From assembly GCF_036946495.1 (NCBI RefSeq), contig NZ_JAQIIX010000002.1, positions 2,108,001 through 2,172,000 on the forward strand: 64,000 nt of DNA. The letters run 5' to 3'. The translations under genes and the position numbers were made by a program. Origin of the DNA: Mycolicibacterium neoaurum (GTDB lineage Bacteria > Actinomycetota > Actinomycetes > Mycobacteriales > Mycobacteriaceae). Below the pieces are notes generated by a model. It was not told the DNA's origin. It saw only the letters and a program-made list of their open reading frames with translations, and searched no databases. This document shows positions 55,322 through 64,000 of the stretch, in pieces; within the stretch, counting starts at the first letter, position 1; each line of letters starts with the position of its first letter.

Positions 55322-56095
55322 GTGGAGCCGGTATACGGAACTGTCATTCAAGCCGCCCGCCTGGTGTGGCGGTTGCAGGGCTTGAAGTTCACTGTCACCG
55401 GGGTGGAGAACCTGCCGGTCACCGGTGGTGCGGTGATCGCGGTCAACCACACCAGCTACTTCGATTTCACCTTCGCCGGTTTGCCCGCCTACAAACAGGG
55501 GCGCGGCCGGAAGGTTCGTTTCATGGCCAAGAAAGAGGTCTTCGATCACAAGATCGGCGGACCCATCATGCGCAAGCTGCGCCATATCGAAGTAGACAGG
55601 GGCAGCGGGGCCGACTCCTTCACGGCGGCCTGTGCGGCGCTGCGGGCCGGCGAGCTGGTGGGTGTGTACCCGGAGGCCACCATCAGCCGCAGCTTCGAGA
55701 TCAAGGCGCTGAAGTCCGGTGCGGCCCGGATGGCCATCGACGCCGATGTGCCGATCATCCCGCACATCGTCTGGGGAGCCCAGCGCATCTGGACCAAGGG
55801 GCATCCCAAGAACATGCGCAGACCCAAGGTGCCGATCTCGGTCGCGGTGGGGGAGCCGATCTATCCGACGTTGCCGCCGACCGAGCTCACGGCGTTGTTG
55901 CGCCACCGCATGCAACATCTGCTCGAGCAGGTTCAGGACGACTACGGTCCGCATCCTGCCGGCGAGTTCTGGGTGCCGCATCGACTGGGCGGCGGCGCCC
56001 CGACCTTGGCCGAGGCCGACCGGATGGACATGGAGGAGGCGGCCGAGAAGGCCGCGCGGCGCGCGGCGCAGCAGCCCGGTGAGGCGCCGGGATAG
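55322..56095 (+). CDS. 1-acyl-glycerol-phosphate acyltransferase family protein
   Basis: 257 residues from GTG 55322. It has the PlsC motif H-x4-D as VNHTSYFDF, the second block RFMAKKEVFDHKIGGPIMRKLRHIEVDR, and VGVYPEATISRS. It should move an acyl chain onto a lysophospholipid or related acceptor at the inner face of the membrane. One of two neighbouring paralogs; M. tuberculosis has three (Rv3814c-Rv3816c) in this position by recall. Confidence 0.92.
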   Translation: MEPVYGTVIQAARLVWRLQGLKFTVTGVENLPVTGGAVIAVNHTSYFDFTFAGLPAYKQGRGRKVRFMAKKEVFDHKIGGPIMRKLRHIEVDRGSGADSFTAACAALRAGELVGVYPEATISRSFEIKALKSGAARMAIDADVPIIPHIVWGAQRIWTKGHPKNMRRPKVPISVAVGEPIYPTLPPTELTALLRHRMQHLLEQVQDDYGPHPAGEFWVPHRLGGGAPTLAEADRMDMEEAAEKAARRAAQQPGEAPG

Positions 56096-56103
56096 ACGCA
56101 TCC

Positions 56104-56841
56104 ATGGAACCGGTCTTTCGAAGTCTGGAGATCGCCGGCCGAACCGCGGTACGTGTCACCGGAACCCGGATCACCTTCCTCGGACTTGAACACATCCCCT
56201 CGGCCGGCGGTGCCGTGGTGTCCATCAACCACACCAGCTATGTCGATTTCCTGCCGGCGGCGTTGGCCGCGACGGCGCGGAACCGCCGGATACGCTTCAT
56301 GATCAAGGCGGAGATGAAAGAGGTGCGCTTCGTCAACTTCCTCATCACCCACGCCGGGACCATTCCGGTCGATCGGATGGCCGGCGGCGAGTCCTATCCA
56401 TCGGCCGTGCAACGGTTACGCGAGGGCGAGTTGGTGGGGGTGTACCCAGAGGCGACCATCAGCAGGAGCTTCGAACTCAAGGAATTCAAGACCGGCGCGG
56501 CCCGGATGGCGTGGGAGGCGCAGGTGCCCATCATCCCACTGATCGTCTGGGGCGCGCATCGAATCTGGACCAAGGGGCATCCGAAAGCCTTGGGCCGCAA
56601 CAATATTCCCATAACGGTGCAGGCCGGCCCGGCGTTGGCGGCCGGGCCGGATACCGAAAAGACGATGACCGATCTGAGGACGACGATGACGACCATGCTG
56701 CACCGAATCCAACAGGACTACCCGCATCCGGCCGGTGCGCACTGGGTGCCTCGGCGGCTCGGCGGTGCCGCGCCGACCCTCGCCGAGGCAAGCACACTGG
56801 ATGCGGTGGAGCGGACTCAGCGCCGGTCGCGGTGCCGGTGA
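56104..56841 (+). CDS. Second acyltransferase paralog of the PlsC family
   Basis: 245 residues. INHTSYVDF supplies the catalytic His-Asp pair, and VGVYPEATISRSFELKEFKTGAARMAWEAQVPIIPLIVWGAHRIWTKGHPK closely parallels the previous gene, so the two arose by duplication. It begins eight bases after the first paralog and overlaps the HAD gene. Substrate unknown; possibly mannoside- or trehalose-lipid acylation, as proposed for related mycobacterial genes. Confidence 0.92.
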   Translation: MEPVFRSLEIAGRTAVRVTGTRITFLGLEHIPSAGGAVVSINHTSYVDFLPAALAATARNRRIRFMIKAEMKEVRFVNFLITHAGTIPVDRMAGGESYPSAVQRLREGELVGVYPEATISRSFELKEFKTGAARMAWEAQVPIIPLIVWGAHRIWTKGHPKALGRNNIPITVQAGPALAAGPDTEKTMTDLRTTMTTMLHRIQQDYPHPAGAHWVPRRLGGAAPTLAEASTLDAVERTQRRSRCR

Positions 56842-57653
56842 TGCTGCCCGCCCTGATCGCCACCGATGTCGACGGCACGCTGCTCGACCAGCACGAACGA
56901 GTGACCCCCCGAACCGCCGCCGCGGTTCGGGCGGCGGTGGATGCCGGTGTGCAGTTCGTGCTGGCCACAGGCCGACCGCCGCGCTGGATCCCACCGGTCG
57001 TCGAGCAACTCGGTTTCGCGCCGATGGCGGTGTGCGCCAACGGTGCGGTGATCTACGACCCGGCCACCGATCGCATCGTGTCGGCGCGCACGCTGTCGGT
57101 GGAGGCGTTGGCGCGGCTGGCAGATATCGCGGCAAGGGTGATCCCCGGTGCCGGTCTGGCCGTCGAGCGGGTGGGTCGCAGCGCTCACGATGCGGCAACC
57201 CCGCAGTTCGTCAGCTCACCCGGTTACGAGCACGCCTGGTTGAACCCGGACAACACCGAGGTATCGCTGGAGGATCTGCTCAGCGCGCCCGCGGTCAAGC
57301 TGCTGATCCGCAAGGCCGGTGCGCAGTCCGGGGACATGGCCGAGGCGTTGGCACCACATATCGGCAGCGAGGGCGATCTGACGTACTCGACGAACAACGG
57401 CCTCATCGAGGTGCTTCCGAGCGGTCTGAGCAAGGCCACCGGGGTCGCCGAGGTGGCCGGCCCGCTGGGGATCACAGCGGGCGACATCATCACCTTCGGG
57501 GATATGCCCAACGACATCCCGATGTTGCAATGGGCCGGCCTCGGGGTGGCGATGGGTAACGCTCATCCGGAGGCCAAGGCGGCAGCAGACGAGGTCACCA
57601 CCCCCAACACCGAGGACGGATTGGCCCGCGTCCTGGAACGCTGGTGGTTATAA
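56841..57653 (+). CDS. HAD superfamily phosphatase (Cof type)
   Basis: 270 residues from ATG 56841, in a TGATG junction; GTG 56838 is one codon earlier. HAD motifs are in order: IATDVDGTLLD (I), VLATGRPPR (II) and ITFGDMPNDIPML with the GDxxND metal site (IV). A large C2b cap lies between. It should hydrolyse a phosphate ester, possibly in the lipid pathway of the two acyltransferases. Rv3813c counterpart. Confidence 0.94.
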   Translation: MLPALIATDVDGTLLDQHERVTPRTAAAVRAAVDAGVQFVLATGRPPRWIPPVVEQLGFAPMAVCANGAVIYDPATDRIVSARTLSVEALARLADIAARVIPGAGLAVERVGRSAHDAATPQFVSSPGYEHAWLNPDNTEVSLEDLLSAPAVKLLIRKAGAQSGDMAEALAPHIGSEGDLTYSTNNGLIEVLPSGLSKATGVAEVAGPLGITAGDIITFGDMPNDIPMLQWAGLGVAMGNAHPEAKAAADEVTTPNTEDGLARVLERWWL

Positions 57654-59240
57654 CTTCCCGGCGCTGATCGGGGTGAATCGCTCCAGCTGGACCGGCGAAT
57701 GCTCGGCAGCCGGAACCTCGTGGGCCACACCGTCGATGACCCTGGTGACGGTGCCGTGCTCGCGGTCGAAGTTCAGCGTCCCGTGTTGGAAGTTCTGTTT
57801 GATCCACAGCGGTTCCTCGATCTCACCGCTGGTCGGCAAGCCCAGCGCGCCGCGCTCGAATCCCAGTGTGCCCCAAGCGTCGTAGATGGCTCCGGTGACC
57901 GGTTGGGCGCCCGATTCGGGCGACCAGTACATGGCCCCGTGGTCGAAGGTGGCGTAACGGGCGGTTCCGAAGCCCGAGGATTCCGGTGAGGTCGGCATGC
58001 CCAGTGGCCCCTTCTCGCTGCCCTCGGACTGCCACTTTGCGAAGATGGCGCCACCGCGGAGGGAGTCGACCAGATCCTGTTGTCCCGGTGGGGCATTGAA
58101 GCGCGCCGCGATATCCCGCAGCAAACCCATCTGGGCGTAGGCGGCGGCGCCGGGACATTCGGTGTTGCCTACGTCTCGGTGGGTGAAGATGGTGGGCAGG
58201 GTCGGGGTCGCCCCGCGTGGGAACAGGGTGAAGCTGCCGCCCGCAGAGGTCAGCGCGACGGTGCCACGCGGGTCCACCCGATCCAGGCCCAGACGCCAGC
58301 CGAGCAACCGCCCGGTGGTGCGCAGCTGGATCGGCGTCGGCGGTTCGGCGTTGAAGTCGCCGATCATCGCAACACCCCAGGTGTCGGTGTTGAATCCGCC
58401 GGTGTGCGCGCCCTGCACCGCGCGGTCCATCCCGCCGGCGCGCCCCTCGAAGACCTGCCCGTACCTGTCGACCAGCGCGTTGTAGGCCATATCGCACCAG
58501 CCGAGCGTGCGGGCGTGGTACTCGTAGATCGACCGCACGATCGCGGCGGAATCCTCCGGTGTGTAGTCATTGCTGCCCGCGGTGTGGTGCACCACCCCGG
58601 CGCGGATACCGCGATCGTAGATGGGTGCGCCGCAACGCAGCGACTCGTCGGCACCCCACTGCGCCCGAGAAATGATCTGCGGCGCCTGGCCCGGCACGGT
58701 GACCGCCGCGGGCGGGGGGATCTGGATATCTACCGGCGCCTCGGGCGGGCTGATGAGGACCGCGTTGACGTTCTGCGGCAGCGGATGAGCGACATTGGCC
58801 GGGATGTAGCCCAGGTCCGCGCTCGGTTTCGGCTCCGGCGCGGGGGTGTGGGTCACCGCGATCTGGACCGCATTGGTACGGCCGACGAACACCGGTTCGG
58901 TGCCATGGGTGGCCTGGGCTTCGGGGCCGATACCGTCGAGGGCCTCGGCGGTGTACCAGGGGCCCCAGCTCCCGTCGGCGCGTTGCGCCCGGACTCGTGC
59001 GCTGGTGCCTTCGAGGTCCTCGGCGGTCAATGCCACCAGCGAAAACGGGGTGTCCTGCCGGATCTCGCGGATCGTCTCGCCGGTACCCAGATCGCGGAGT
59101 GGTTGCTGGGTGATGGCTGTCGCCGAGTTATGGGCGGACGTATCGTCACCGGGCAGGCCGCTGATGGCCCACGGCAGGATCGCGACCGTGCCGAGCACTG
59201 CGGACAGCAGTAGCGACGGTGTTGGACGGCGACGCGGCAC
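57648..59240 (-). CDS. Secreted N-acetylmuramoyl-L-alanine amidase with LGFP repeats (Rv3811-like)
   Basis: 530 residues. A signal peptide (about 1-30) leads to a linker and a PGRP/Amidase_2 domain from about 200, with VVHHTAGSNDYTPED, YNALVDRYGQVFEGRAGGMDRAVQGAHTGGFNTDTWGVAMIGDF and FTHRDVGNTECPG giving the zinc His and Cys. The C-terminal quarter has LGFP-type repeats (EKGPLGMPTSPESSG, ERGALGLPTSGEIEE), which bind the mycolyl wall. It cuts peptidoglycan stem peptides. Converges with the HAD gene with 6 bases of overlap. Confidence 0.93.
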   Translation of the reverse strand: MPRRRPTPSLLLSAVLGTVAILPWAISGLPGDDTSAHNSATAITQQPLRDLGTGETIREIRQDTPFSLVALTAEDLEGTSARVRAQRADGSWGPWYTAEALDGIGPEAQATHGTEPVFVGRTNAVQIAVTHTPAPEPKPSADLGYIPANVAHPLPQNVNAVLISPPEAPVDIQIPPPAAVTVPGQAPQIISRAQWGADESLRCGAPIYDRGIRAGVVHHTAGSNDYTPEDSAAIVRSIYEYHARTLGWCDMAYNALVDRYGQVFEGRAGGMDRAVQGAHTGGFNTDTWGVAMIGDFNAEPPTPIQLRTTGRLLGWRLGLDRVDPRGTVALTSAGGSFTLFPRGATPTLPTIFTHRDVGNTECPGAAAYAQMGLLRDIAARFNAPPGQQDLVDSLRGGAIFAKWQSEGSEKGPLGMPTSPESSGFGTARYATFDHGAMYWSPESGAQPVTGAIYDAWGTLGFERGALGLPTSGEIEEPLWIKQNFQHGTLNFDREHGTVTRVIDGVAHEVPAAEHSPVQLERFTPISAGKL

Positions 59241-59358
59241 AAGCAGATGTTACGTATGTGCTTGGTGTTACCAGTGTTGCGACACGCCTGCACATAACGG
59301 CACCGCAGAGCCGATGCTGGCTTCTGCGGTGCCGTCAGGTGACGGGCTCTGCGGGCGG

Positions 59359-60339
59359 TTACGCTCCGGCGGCCGAGGCTGCGGCGGCGGCCGCACCCGT
59401 GGCGGCCTCTGCCGCGCCGAGTGCGGGTGCTGCGGCGGCCGGGGCGGCTGCCGCGGCGGGAGCCGCAGCCGGGGCCGCACTCTTGACAGCCGACATGATC
59501 GCGGGCATCACCATGCCTTTGAGCAGGTCGATCGCCTGCCCGGCGCCGAGCTGTTCGGCGGCGCTGTTGATGGTGCCCAGCAGTCCGCCGCTACCGGGCG
59601 CGGCCATCGGTGCCGCCAGTGACGGCTCGGCCCCGAGGATCGGGTAGGTACCCGCCATCGGATCCAGGCCGATCGGCGCGGCGATCGGGATCTCACCCGG
59701 CAGGCCCACGCCGCCGAGACCCGGGTCGGTCAGGCCCACCGGGCTGGTCAGACCGGGAGCGGTCAACGAGGTCGGTGACAGGGCGCCCGGTGACAGCGAT
59801 GGTCCGGCAGCGCCGACCGGCGGAATGCTCAGGCCGGGTGTGCTGAGCTCCGGCGTCGTCAACCCGGGCGTCGTGAGCCCCGGCGTCGTCAACCCTGGCG
59901 TGGTGAGCTCAGGAGTGGTCAGGCCCGGCGTGGTCAGCCCGGGGGTCGTCAACCCTGGCGTGGTGAGCTCGGGGGTGGTCAGACCGGGCGTGGTGAGTCC
60001 CGGCGAGGTGAGCCCCGGTGAGGTCAGACCGGGCGAGGTGAGCCCCGGGGACGTCAGACCGGGCGAGGTCAGCGTCGGGCTCGCCGCCGATGCGCCGGAC
60101 AGCAGACCGGTCGGGAGCGGGGGCATGTTGACGCCGAACTGCGAGAGTCCCTGCGACAGTGCCGAGAACAGCTCCATCGGAAGGTCGGTGATCATCGCGG
60201 CGTGCACGAACTCGCGATGCTGCGGTTCCTTCGCCTCGGACATCTCGGATACGGCGGCAATGGCAACTGGACTTGCGACGGCCAGGGCGGCGACTGCGCT
60301 CATGGCTGTCGAGAGCTTGCGTCGACGTCGGTTCGGCAC
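59359..60339 (-). CDS. erp: Exported repetitive protein Erp
   Basis: 326 residues from GTG 60339, with GAGGAG upstream. Signal peptide RRRRKLSTAMSAVAALAVASPVAIA. The centre (residues 88-172) is made of P[GE]L[TS][TS]-type pentapeptides. The C-terminal part has SAAEQLGAGQAIDLLKGMVMPAIMSAVKSA and ends in a long Ala/Pro/Gly run that may be a membrane or wall anchor. Erp is a surface virulence-linked protein in M. tuberculosis (Rv3810). It is divergent from glf. Confidence 0.93.
   Translation of the reverse strand: MPNRRRRKLSTAMSAVAALAVASPVAIAAVSEMSEAKEPQHREFVHAAMITDLPMELFSALSQGLSQFGVNMPPLPTGLLSGASAASPTLTSPGLTSPGLTSPGLTSPGLTSPGLTTPGLTTPELTTPGLTTPGLTTPGLTTPELTTPGLTTPGLTTPGLTTPELSTPGLSIPPVGAAGPSLSPGALSPTSLTAPGLTSPVGLTDPGLGGVGLPGEIPIAAPIGLDPMAGTYPILGAEPSLAAPMAAPGSGGLLGTINSAAEQLGAGQAIDLLKGMVMPAIMSAVKSAAPAAAPAAAAAPAAAAPALGAAEAATGAAAAAASAAGA
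59824..60078 (-). repeat. Erp pentapeptide repeat tract with 60-bp super-repeat
   Basis: Seventeen 15-bp units coding for P-[GET]-L-[TS]-[STI]. In the last half a PEL[TS]T unit recurs every fourth pentapeptide, so a 60-bp block has been copied. Confidence 0.8.
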
Positions 60340-60567
60340 GGAAGTCTCCTCAATACATGGACTACGTGTGTTTTTCGGGTGCTGCTCGGGTGACACGGTT
60401 GGCGTTGCGACGGTTCTCGTGCCCCGGTAACCGCCGAGCTGCCAACGCGTTTGATGGTACTGCTGTGACTAGTGGGTCTAGAGTGACGATGCGGAATCGT
60501 GAGCGAATCGCGACCTGCTGTTCGACCGGGCACGTCACACGTTTCGGGTCGGCGGGCACCGGTCGGA

Positions 60568-60581
60568 TACCCTTGCTGCCG
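60568..60581 (+). promoter_or_regulatory. glf -10 element, near-leaderless
   Basis: TACCCT at 60568-60573 with eight bases to ATG 60582, in the 242-bp spacer between divergent erp and glf. Otherwise nothing clear is seen in that spacer. Confidence 0.4.
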
Positions 60582-61811
60582 ATGACCGATCAATCTCCTG
60601 GCCTGGCCTCCGACCGCTTTGACCTCATCATCGTGGGATCCGGATTCTTCGGCCTGACGATCGCCGAGCGCGCGGCCACTCAGCTCGGCAAGCGCGTGCT
60701 CGTCGTCGAGCGACGTTCCCATATAGGAGGTAACGCGTACTCGGAGGCGGACCCCGCCACCGGTATCGAGATCCACCGCTACGGCGCGCACCTCTTCCAC
60801 ACGTCCAACAAGCGGGTGTGGGACTACGTACGCAACTTCACCGACTTCACGGGCTATCAGCACCGGGTGTTCGCGCTGCACGCGGGCCAGGCCTATCAGT
60901 TTCCGATGGGCCTCGGTCTGGTGTCGCAGTTCTTCGGGCGTTACTTCAGCCCCGACGAGGCCCGCGCGCTGATCAAAGAGCAGGCCGCCGAGATCGATAC
61001 CGCCGATGCGCAGAACCTGGAAGAGAAGGCCATCTCGCTGATCGGCCGCCCGCTCTACGAGGCCTTCGTCAAGCACTACACGGCCAAGCAGTGGCAGACC
61101 GACCCCGCCGAGCTGCCCGCCGCCATCATCAACCGCCTCCCGGTGCGCTACAACTTCGACAACCGGTACTTCAACGACACCTATGAGGGTCTGCCGGTCG
61201 ACGGTTACACCGCCTGGCTGCAGAACATGGCGGCCGATGAGCGTATCGAGGTGCGCCTGGACACCGACTGGTTCGACGTGCGCGAGCAGCTCAGAGCGCA
61301 GAGCCCGGACGCCCCGGTGGTCTACACCGGACCGCTGGACCGCTACTTCGACTACGTGGACGGCCGTCTCGGCTGGCGCACGCTGGATTTCGAGACCGAG
61401 GTGCTCGACTGCGGCGACTTCCAGGGCACACCCGTCATGAACTACAACGACGCCGACGTGCCGTTCACCCGCATCCACGAGTTCCGGCACTTCCATCCCG
61501 AGCGGGATTACCCGACCGACAAGACGGTGATCATGCGGGAGTTCTCCCGGTTCGCCGAGCACGATGACGAGCCCTACTACCCGATCAACACCGACGCCGA
61601 CCGGCGTCTGCTGGCCGGTTACCGGGAGCGCGCCAAGGCCGAGACAGCGTCCGCCAATGTGCTCTTCGGCGGACGGCTGGGGACCTATCAGTACCTCGAC
61701 ATGCACATGGCGATCGCCAGCGCCCTCAACATGTACGACAACATTCTGGCACCGCACCTGCGCGATGGTGCTGCGCTGAACGCCAACGACGAAGGCAGCA
61801 ACCCAACATGA
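60582..61811 (+). CDS. glf: UDP-galactopyranose mutase
   Basis: 409 residues from ATG 60582. FAD site FDLIIVGSGFFGLTIAERAA, then HIGGNAYSEAD and HRYGAHLFHTSNKRVWDYV, which line the UDP-galactose pocket, and KHYTAKQWQTDP. It converts UDP-galactopyranose to UDP-galactofuranose, the donor for galactan. It overlaps glfT2 by ATGA, so the two are made together. Confidence 0.97.
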   Translation: MTDQSPGLASDRFDLIIVGSGFFGLTIAERAATQLGKRVLVVERRSHIGGNAYSEADPATGIEIHRYGAHLFHTSNKRVWDYVRNFTDFTGYQHRVFALHAGQAYQFPMGLGLVSQFFGRYFSPDEARALIKEQAAEIDTADAQNLEEKAISLIGRPLYEAFVKHYTAKQWQTDPAELPAAIINRLPVRYNFDNRYFNDTYEGLPVDGYTAWLQNMAADERIEVRLDTDWFDVREQLRAQSPDAPVVYTGPLDRYFDYVDGRLGWRTLDFETEVLDCGDFQGTPVMNYNDADVPFTRIHEFRHFHPERDYPTDKTVIMREFSRFAEHDDEPYYPINTDADRRLLAGYRERAKAETASANVLFGGRLGTYQYLDMHMAIASALNMYDNILAPHLRDGAALNANDEGSNPT

Positions 61812-63745
61812 GCGACATCCCATCCGGAGCACTGGACTCGACCGAGTCGCGGGCGGTGAGCCTGCTGTCGCGGATCATCCTGCCGCGACCCGGCGAGCCC
61901 CTCGACGTCCGCAAGCTCTATATCGAGGAATCCGAGACCAACGCCCGGCGTGCGCACGCGCCGACCCGCACCACACTGGAGATCGGCGCCGAGTCGGAGG
62001 TGTCGTTTGCCACCTATTTCAACGCTTTCCCGGCCAGCTACTGGCGGCGTTGGTCGATTCTGGAGTCGGTGGTGCTTCGCGTCGAACTGACCGGCACCGC
62101 CCGCATCGACGTCTACCGGTCCAAGTCCACCGGCGCCCGGATCACCGTCGGCGGAACCGAGGCCTCCAGCGTCGGTGACACCCCCGCGATCGTCGAGTTC
62201 GAGGTCGAACTCGCCCCGTTCGAGGACGGCGGGTGGATCTGGTTCGACATCACCACCGACACCGCCGTCACGGTGCACAGCGGCGGCTGGTACGCCCCGA
62301 TGCAGGCACCCGGCCGCGCCGATGTGGCGATCGGTATCCCGACCTTCAACCGGCCGGCCGACTGTGTCAGCGCGCTGGCCGCGCTGACATCGGATCCGTT
62401 GGTCGACAAGGTGATCAGTAAGGTCATCGTGTCCGATCAGGGCAACAACAAGGCCAAGGACCACCCGGGTTTCGAGGCGGCCGCGGCCGCCCTCGGGGAC
62501 CGCTTGATGATTCGCTACCAACCCAACCTCGGTGGGTCCGGGGGCTACAGCCGGGTCATGTACGAGGCTCTGCACAACACCGACTGCGAGCAGATCCTGT
62601 TCATGGACGACGATATCCGCGTCGAACCGGATTCGATCTTGCGTGCGCTGGCATTCAACCGGTTCGCCAAAGTGCCGACCCTGGTCGGTGGCCAGATGCT
62701 CAACCTGCAGGAGCCCAGCCATCTGCACGTCATGGGTGAGATGGTCGACTCCGAGAATTTCATGTGGACCGGTGCGATCAACACCGAGTACGACCACAAC
62801 TTCGCCAAGTACCCGCTGAACTCCGAGGAGCACGAGCGCAGCCGGATGCTGCACCGCCGCATCGACGTCGACTACAACGGTTGGTGGATGTGCATGATCC
62901 CGCGCCAGGTGGCCAAGGAACTGGGCCAGCCGCTGCCGCTGTTCATCAAGTGGGACGACTCGGAGTACGGACTGCGCGCGGGCGAACACGGCTACCCGAC
63001 GGTCACGCTGCCGGGCGCGGCCATCTGGCACATGGCCTGGAGCGACAAGGATGATGCCATCGACTGGCAGGCCTACTTCCACCTGCGCAACCGGCTGGTG
63101 GTCGCGGCCCTGCACTGGGACGGCAAGATCGGCGGGCTGATCAGGAGCCACTTCAAGGCGACCATGAAACACCTTCTGTGCCTCGAATATTCGACTGTCG
63201 CCATCCAGAACAAGGCAATGGACGACTTCTTGGCCGGGCCCGATCACATCTTCTCGATCCTGGAGTCCGCGCTGCCCGATGTCCGCGCCATGCGAAAGCA
63301 GTTCCCCGACGCCGTGGTGTTGCCCAGCGCCACCGCGCTGCCTGCCCCGTCGGACAAGAAGTGGCGCAAGAAGGTCGCCATTCCGACCAACCCGCTGTCC
63401 ATCGCGTCCCGGTTGACACGCGGTGTGGCCCATCAGCTCTCGCCGCACGACCCGGCACACCACGTGCGGCCACAGATCAACGTCGCCACCCAGGACGCGC
63501 GGTGGTTCTCGCTGTGCACGGTCGACGGGGTCACCGTGACCACCGCCGACGGCCGCGGGGTGGTATACCGGCAACGCGACCGGGAAAAGATGTTCGGGCT
63601 GCTGCGCGAGTCGCTCAAACGACAACTGCTGCTGGCCCGTAAGTTCGACAAGATGCGCAAGGTGTACCGCGCCGCGCAGCCCGAGCTCACCAGCCCTCGC
63701 CGCTGGGAGGCCGTCCTGAACCAGTCGGCGCTGGAGCGGGCCTGA
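61808..63745 (+). CDS. glfT2: Galactofuranosyltransferase GlfT2
   Basis: 645 residues, the usual size. The GT-A domain has VAIGIPTFNRPADCV, the metal-binding DDD at 267-269 (LFMDDDIRVEPDS) and the catalytic-base region WDDSEYG (383-386 acidic). Flanking N-terminal jelly-roll and C-terminal helical parts are present. It adds alternating beta-1,5 and beta-1,6 galactofuranose units to the galactan of the cell wall. Next gene starts two bases later. Confidence 0.97.
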   Translation: MSDIPSGALDSTESRAVSLLSRIILPRPGEPLDVRKLYIEESETNARRAHAPTRTTLEIGAESEVSFATYFNAFPASYWRRWSILESVVLRVELTGTARIDVYRSKSTGARITVGGTEASSVGDTPAIVEFEVELAPFEDGGWIWFDITTDTAVTVHSGGWYAPMQAPGRADVAIGIPTFNRPADCVSALAALTSDPLVDKVISKVIVSDQGNNKAKDHPGFEAAAAALGDRLMIRYQPNLGGSGGYSRVMYEALHNTDCEQILFMDDDIRVEPDSILRALAFNRFAKVPTLVGGQMLNLQEPSHLHVMGEMVDSENFMWTGAINTEYDHNFAKYPLNSEEHERSRMLHRRIDVDYNGWWMCMIPRQVAKELGQPLPLFIKWDDSEYGLRAGEHGYPTVTLPGAAIWHMAWSDKDDAIDWQAYFHLRNRLVVAALHWDGKIGGLIRSHFKATMKHLLCLEYSTVAIQNKAMDDFLAGPDHIFSILESALPDVRAMRKQFPDAVVLPSATALPAPSDKKWRKKVAIPTNPLSIASRLTRGVAHQLSPHDPAHHVRPQINVATQDARWFSLCTVDGVTVTTADGRGVVYRQRDREKMFGLLRESLKRQLLLARKFDKMRKVYRAAQPELTSPRRWEAVLNQSALERA

Positions 63746-63746
63746 C

Positions 63747-64000
63747 GTGGCTGCGGATCTGGCGCCGGAAGAGGCGGCACTCGTCGCGGTTCAGTCCGCG
63801 TTGGCCGGTCGGCCCGGGGTACTGACGACCGCGCGAACCCTTTCGCACTTCGGTGAGCACAGCGCGGGCTGGGTCGGGGTCTCCCTGCTGGGCGCGATGC
63901 TGCAGCCGCGGCGCCGTCGCGCCTGGCTCACCGCGGGAATCGGTGCCTTCGCCGCGCACGCGGCTGCAGTGGTGATCAAGCGGGTGGTCAAGCGCAAACG
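63747..64000 (+). CDS. PAP2 family phosphatase (Rv3807c-like), 3' end cut by window
   Basis: 84 residues are visible from GTG 63747. A cytosolic start with LAGRPGVLTTARTLSHFGEHSAGWVGVSLLGAMLQ is followed by a first membrane segment (AWLTAGIGAFAAHAAAVVIKRVVKRK) that ends at the Lys/Arg-rich start of the PAP2 motif. By position it matches Rv3807c, proposed to remove phosphate from decaprenyl-phosphoryl-phosphoribose in arabinan-donor synthesis. Co-transcribed with glf and glfT2. Confidence 0.85.
   Translation, partial: MAADLAPEEAALVAVQSALAGRPGVLTTARTLSHFGEHSAGWVGVSLLGAMLQPRRRRAWLTAGIGAFAAHAAAVVIKRVVKRK

Noticed and set aside
61688..63625. 645-codon frame antisense to glfT2
   Set aside because: glfT2 has all family motifs; the antisense frame is a composition artefact.

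Overview
This window is a GC-rich actinobacterial chromosome segment, almost certainly from a rapidly growing Mycobacterium (Mycolicibacterium). The arabinogalactan genes glf-glfT2, the Erp repeat protein, EspR, the mycobacterial Hns-like protein, the ethA/ethR pair, F420 enzymes and frequent GTG or leaderless starts all point there. From about 15.6 kb to the right edge, gene order follows the M. tuberculosis interval Rv3859c (gltB) to Rv3807c read in the opposite direction, with several insertions and losses. These synteny calls rest on recalled gene order, not on a database search.

Region 1 (1-15.6 kb) is accessory metabolism with no obvious M. tuberculosis counterpart order. It opens with a methyltransferase / alpha-alpha-toroid protein / methyltransferase block. 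A TetR gene and a TetR-cytochrome P450 pair with two matched operators follow, then msrA. A probable KstR-controlled two-gene unit (SnoaL-like protein plus extended SDR) comes next. The rest is a frameshifted DUF222/HNH (13E12-type) gene, an FAD amine oxidase-like enzyme, a DNA glycosylase, Dps, an aquaporin and a thioesterase.

Region 2 (15.6-32.4 kb) holds glutamate synthase gltBD, a structured leader and small ORF, an F420-dependent oxidoreductase, and then an orphan operon with the espA-espC-espD layout (EspA/EspE-like, EspC/EspF-like with a YxxxD motif, EspD/EspH-like). A membrane-anchored beta-propeller protein is translationally coupled to this operon. A PHP nuclease-like gene, a YiaAB protein, a DinB polymerase with a LexA-type box on its start codon, the ethR-ethA pair and rraA follow.

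Region 3 (32.3-46.5 kb) has a MerR/TipAS regulator, hns, copC-copD, a DUF6474 gene, an ImmA/IrrE-type protease with a membrane partner, espR, sodA (Mn type by residue), a rhodanese preceded by a DnaA-box cluster, glpQ, ferritin bfrB and an iron-regulated DUF2470 gene (both with IdeR-like boxes), an LCP ligase and a CPBP protease.

Region 4 (46.5-64 kb) has pheA with a coupled phosphoglycerate mutase-like gene, a zincin, a septum-formation protein, serS, a DUF5718 gene, a MOSC protein, an MBL-Rieske fusion, two paralogous acyltransferases with a HAD phosphatase, a PGRP amidase with LGFP repeats, erp, glf, glfT2 and the start of a PAP2 phosphatase. The last three form the galactan/arabinan precursor unit. 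No tRNA, rRNA, insertion sequence or CRISPR array was seen.
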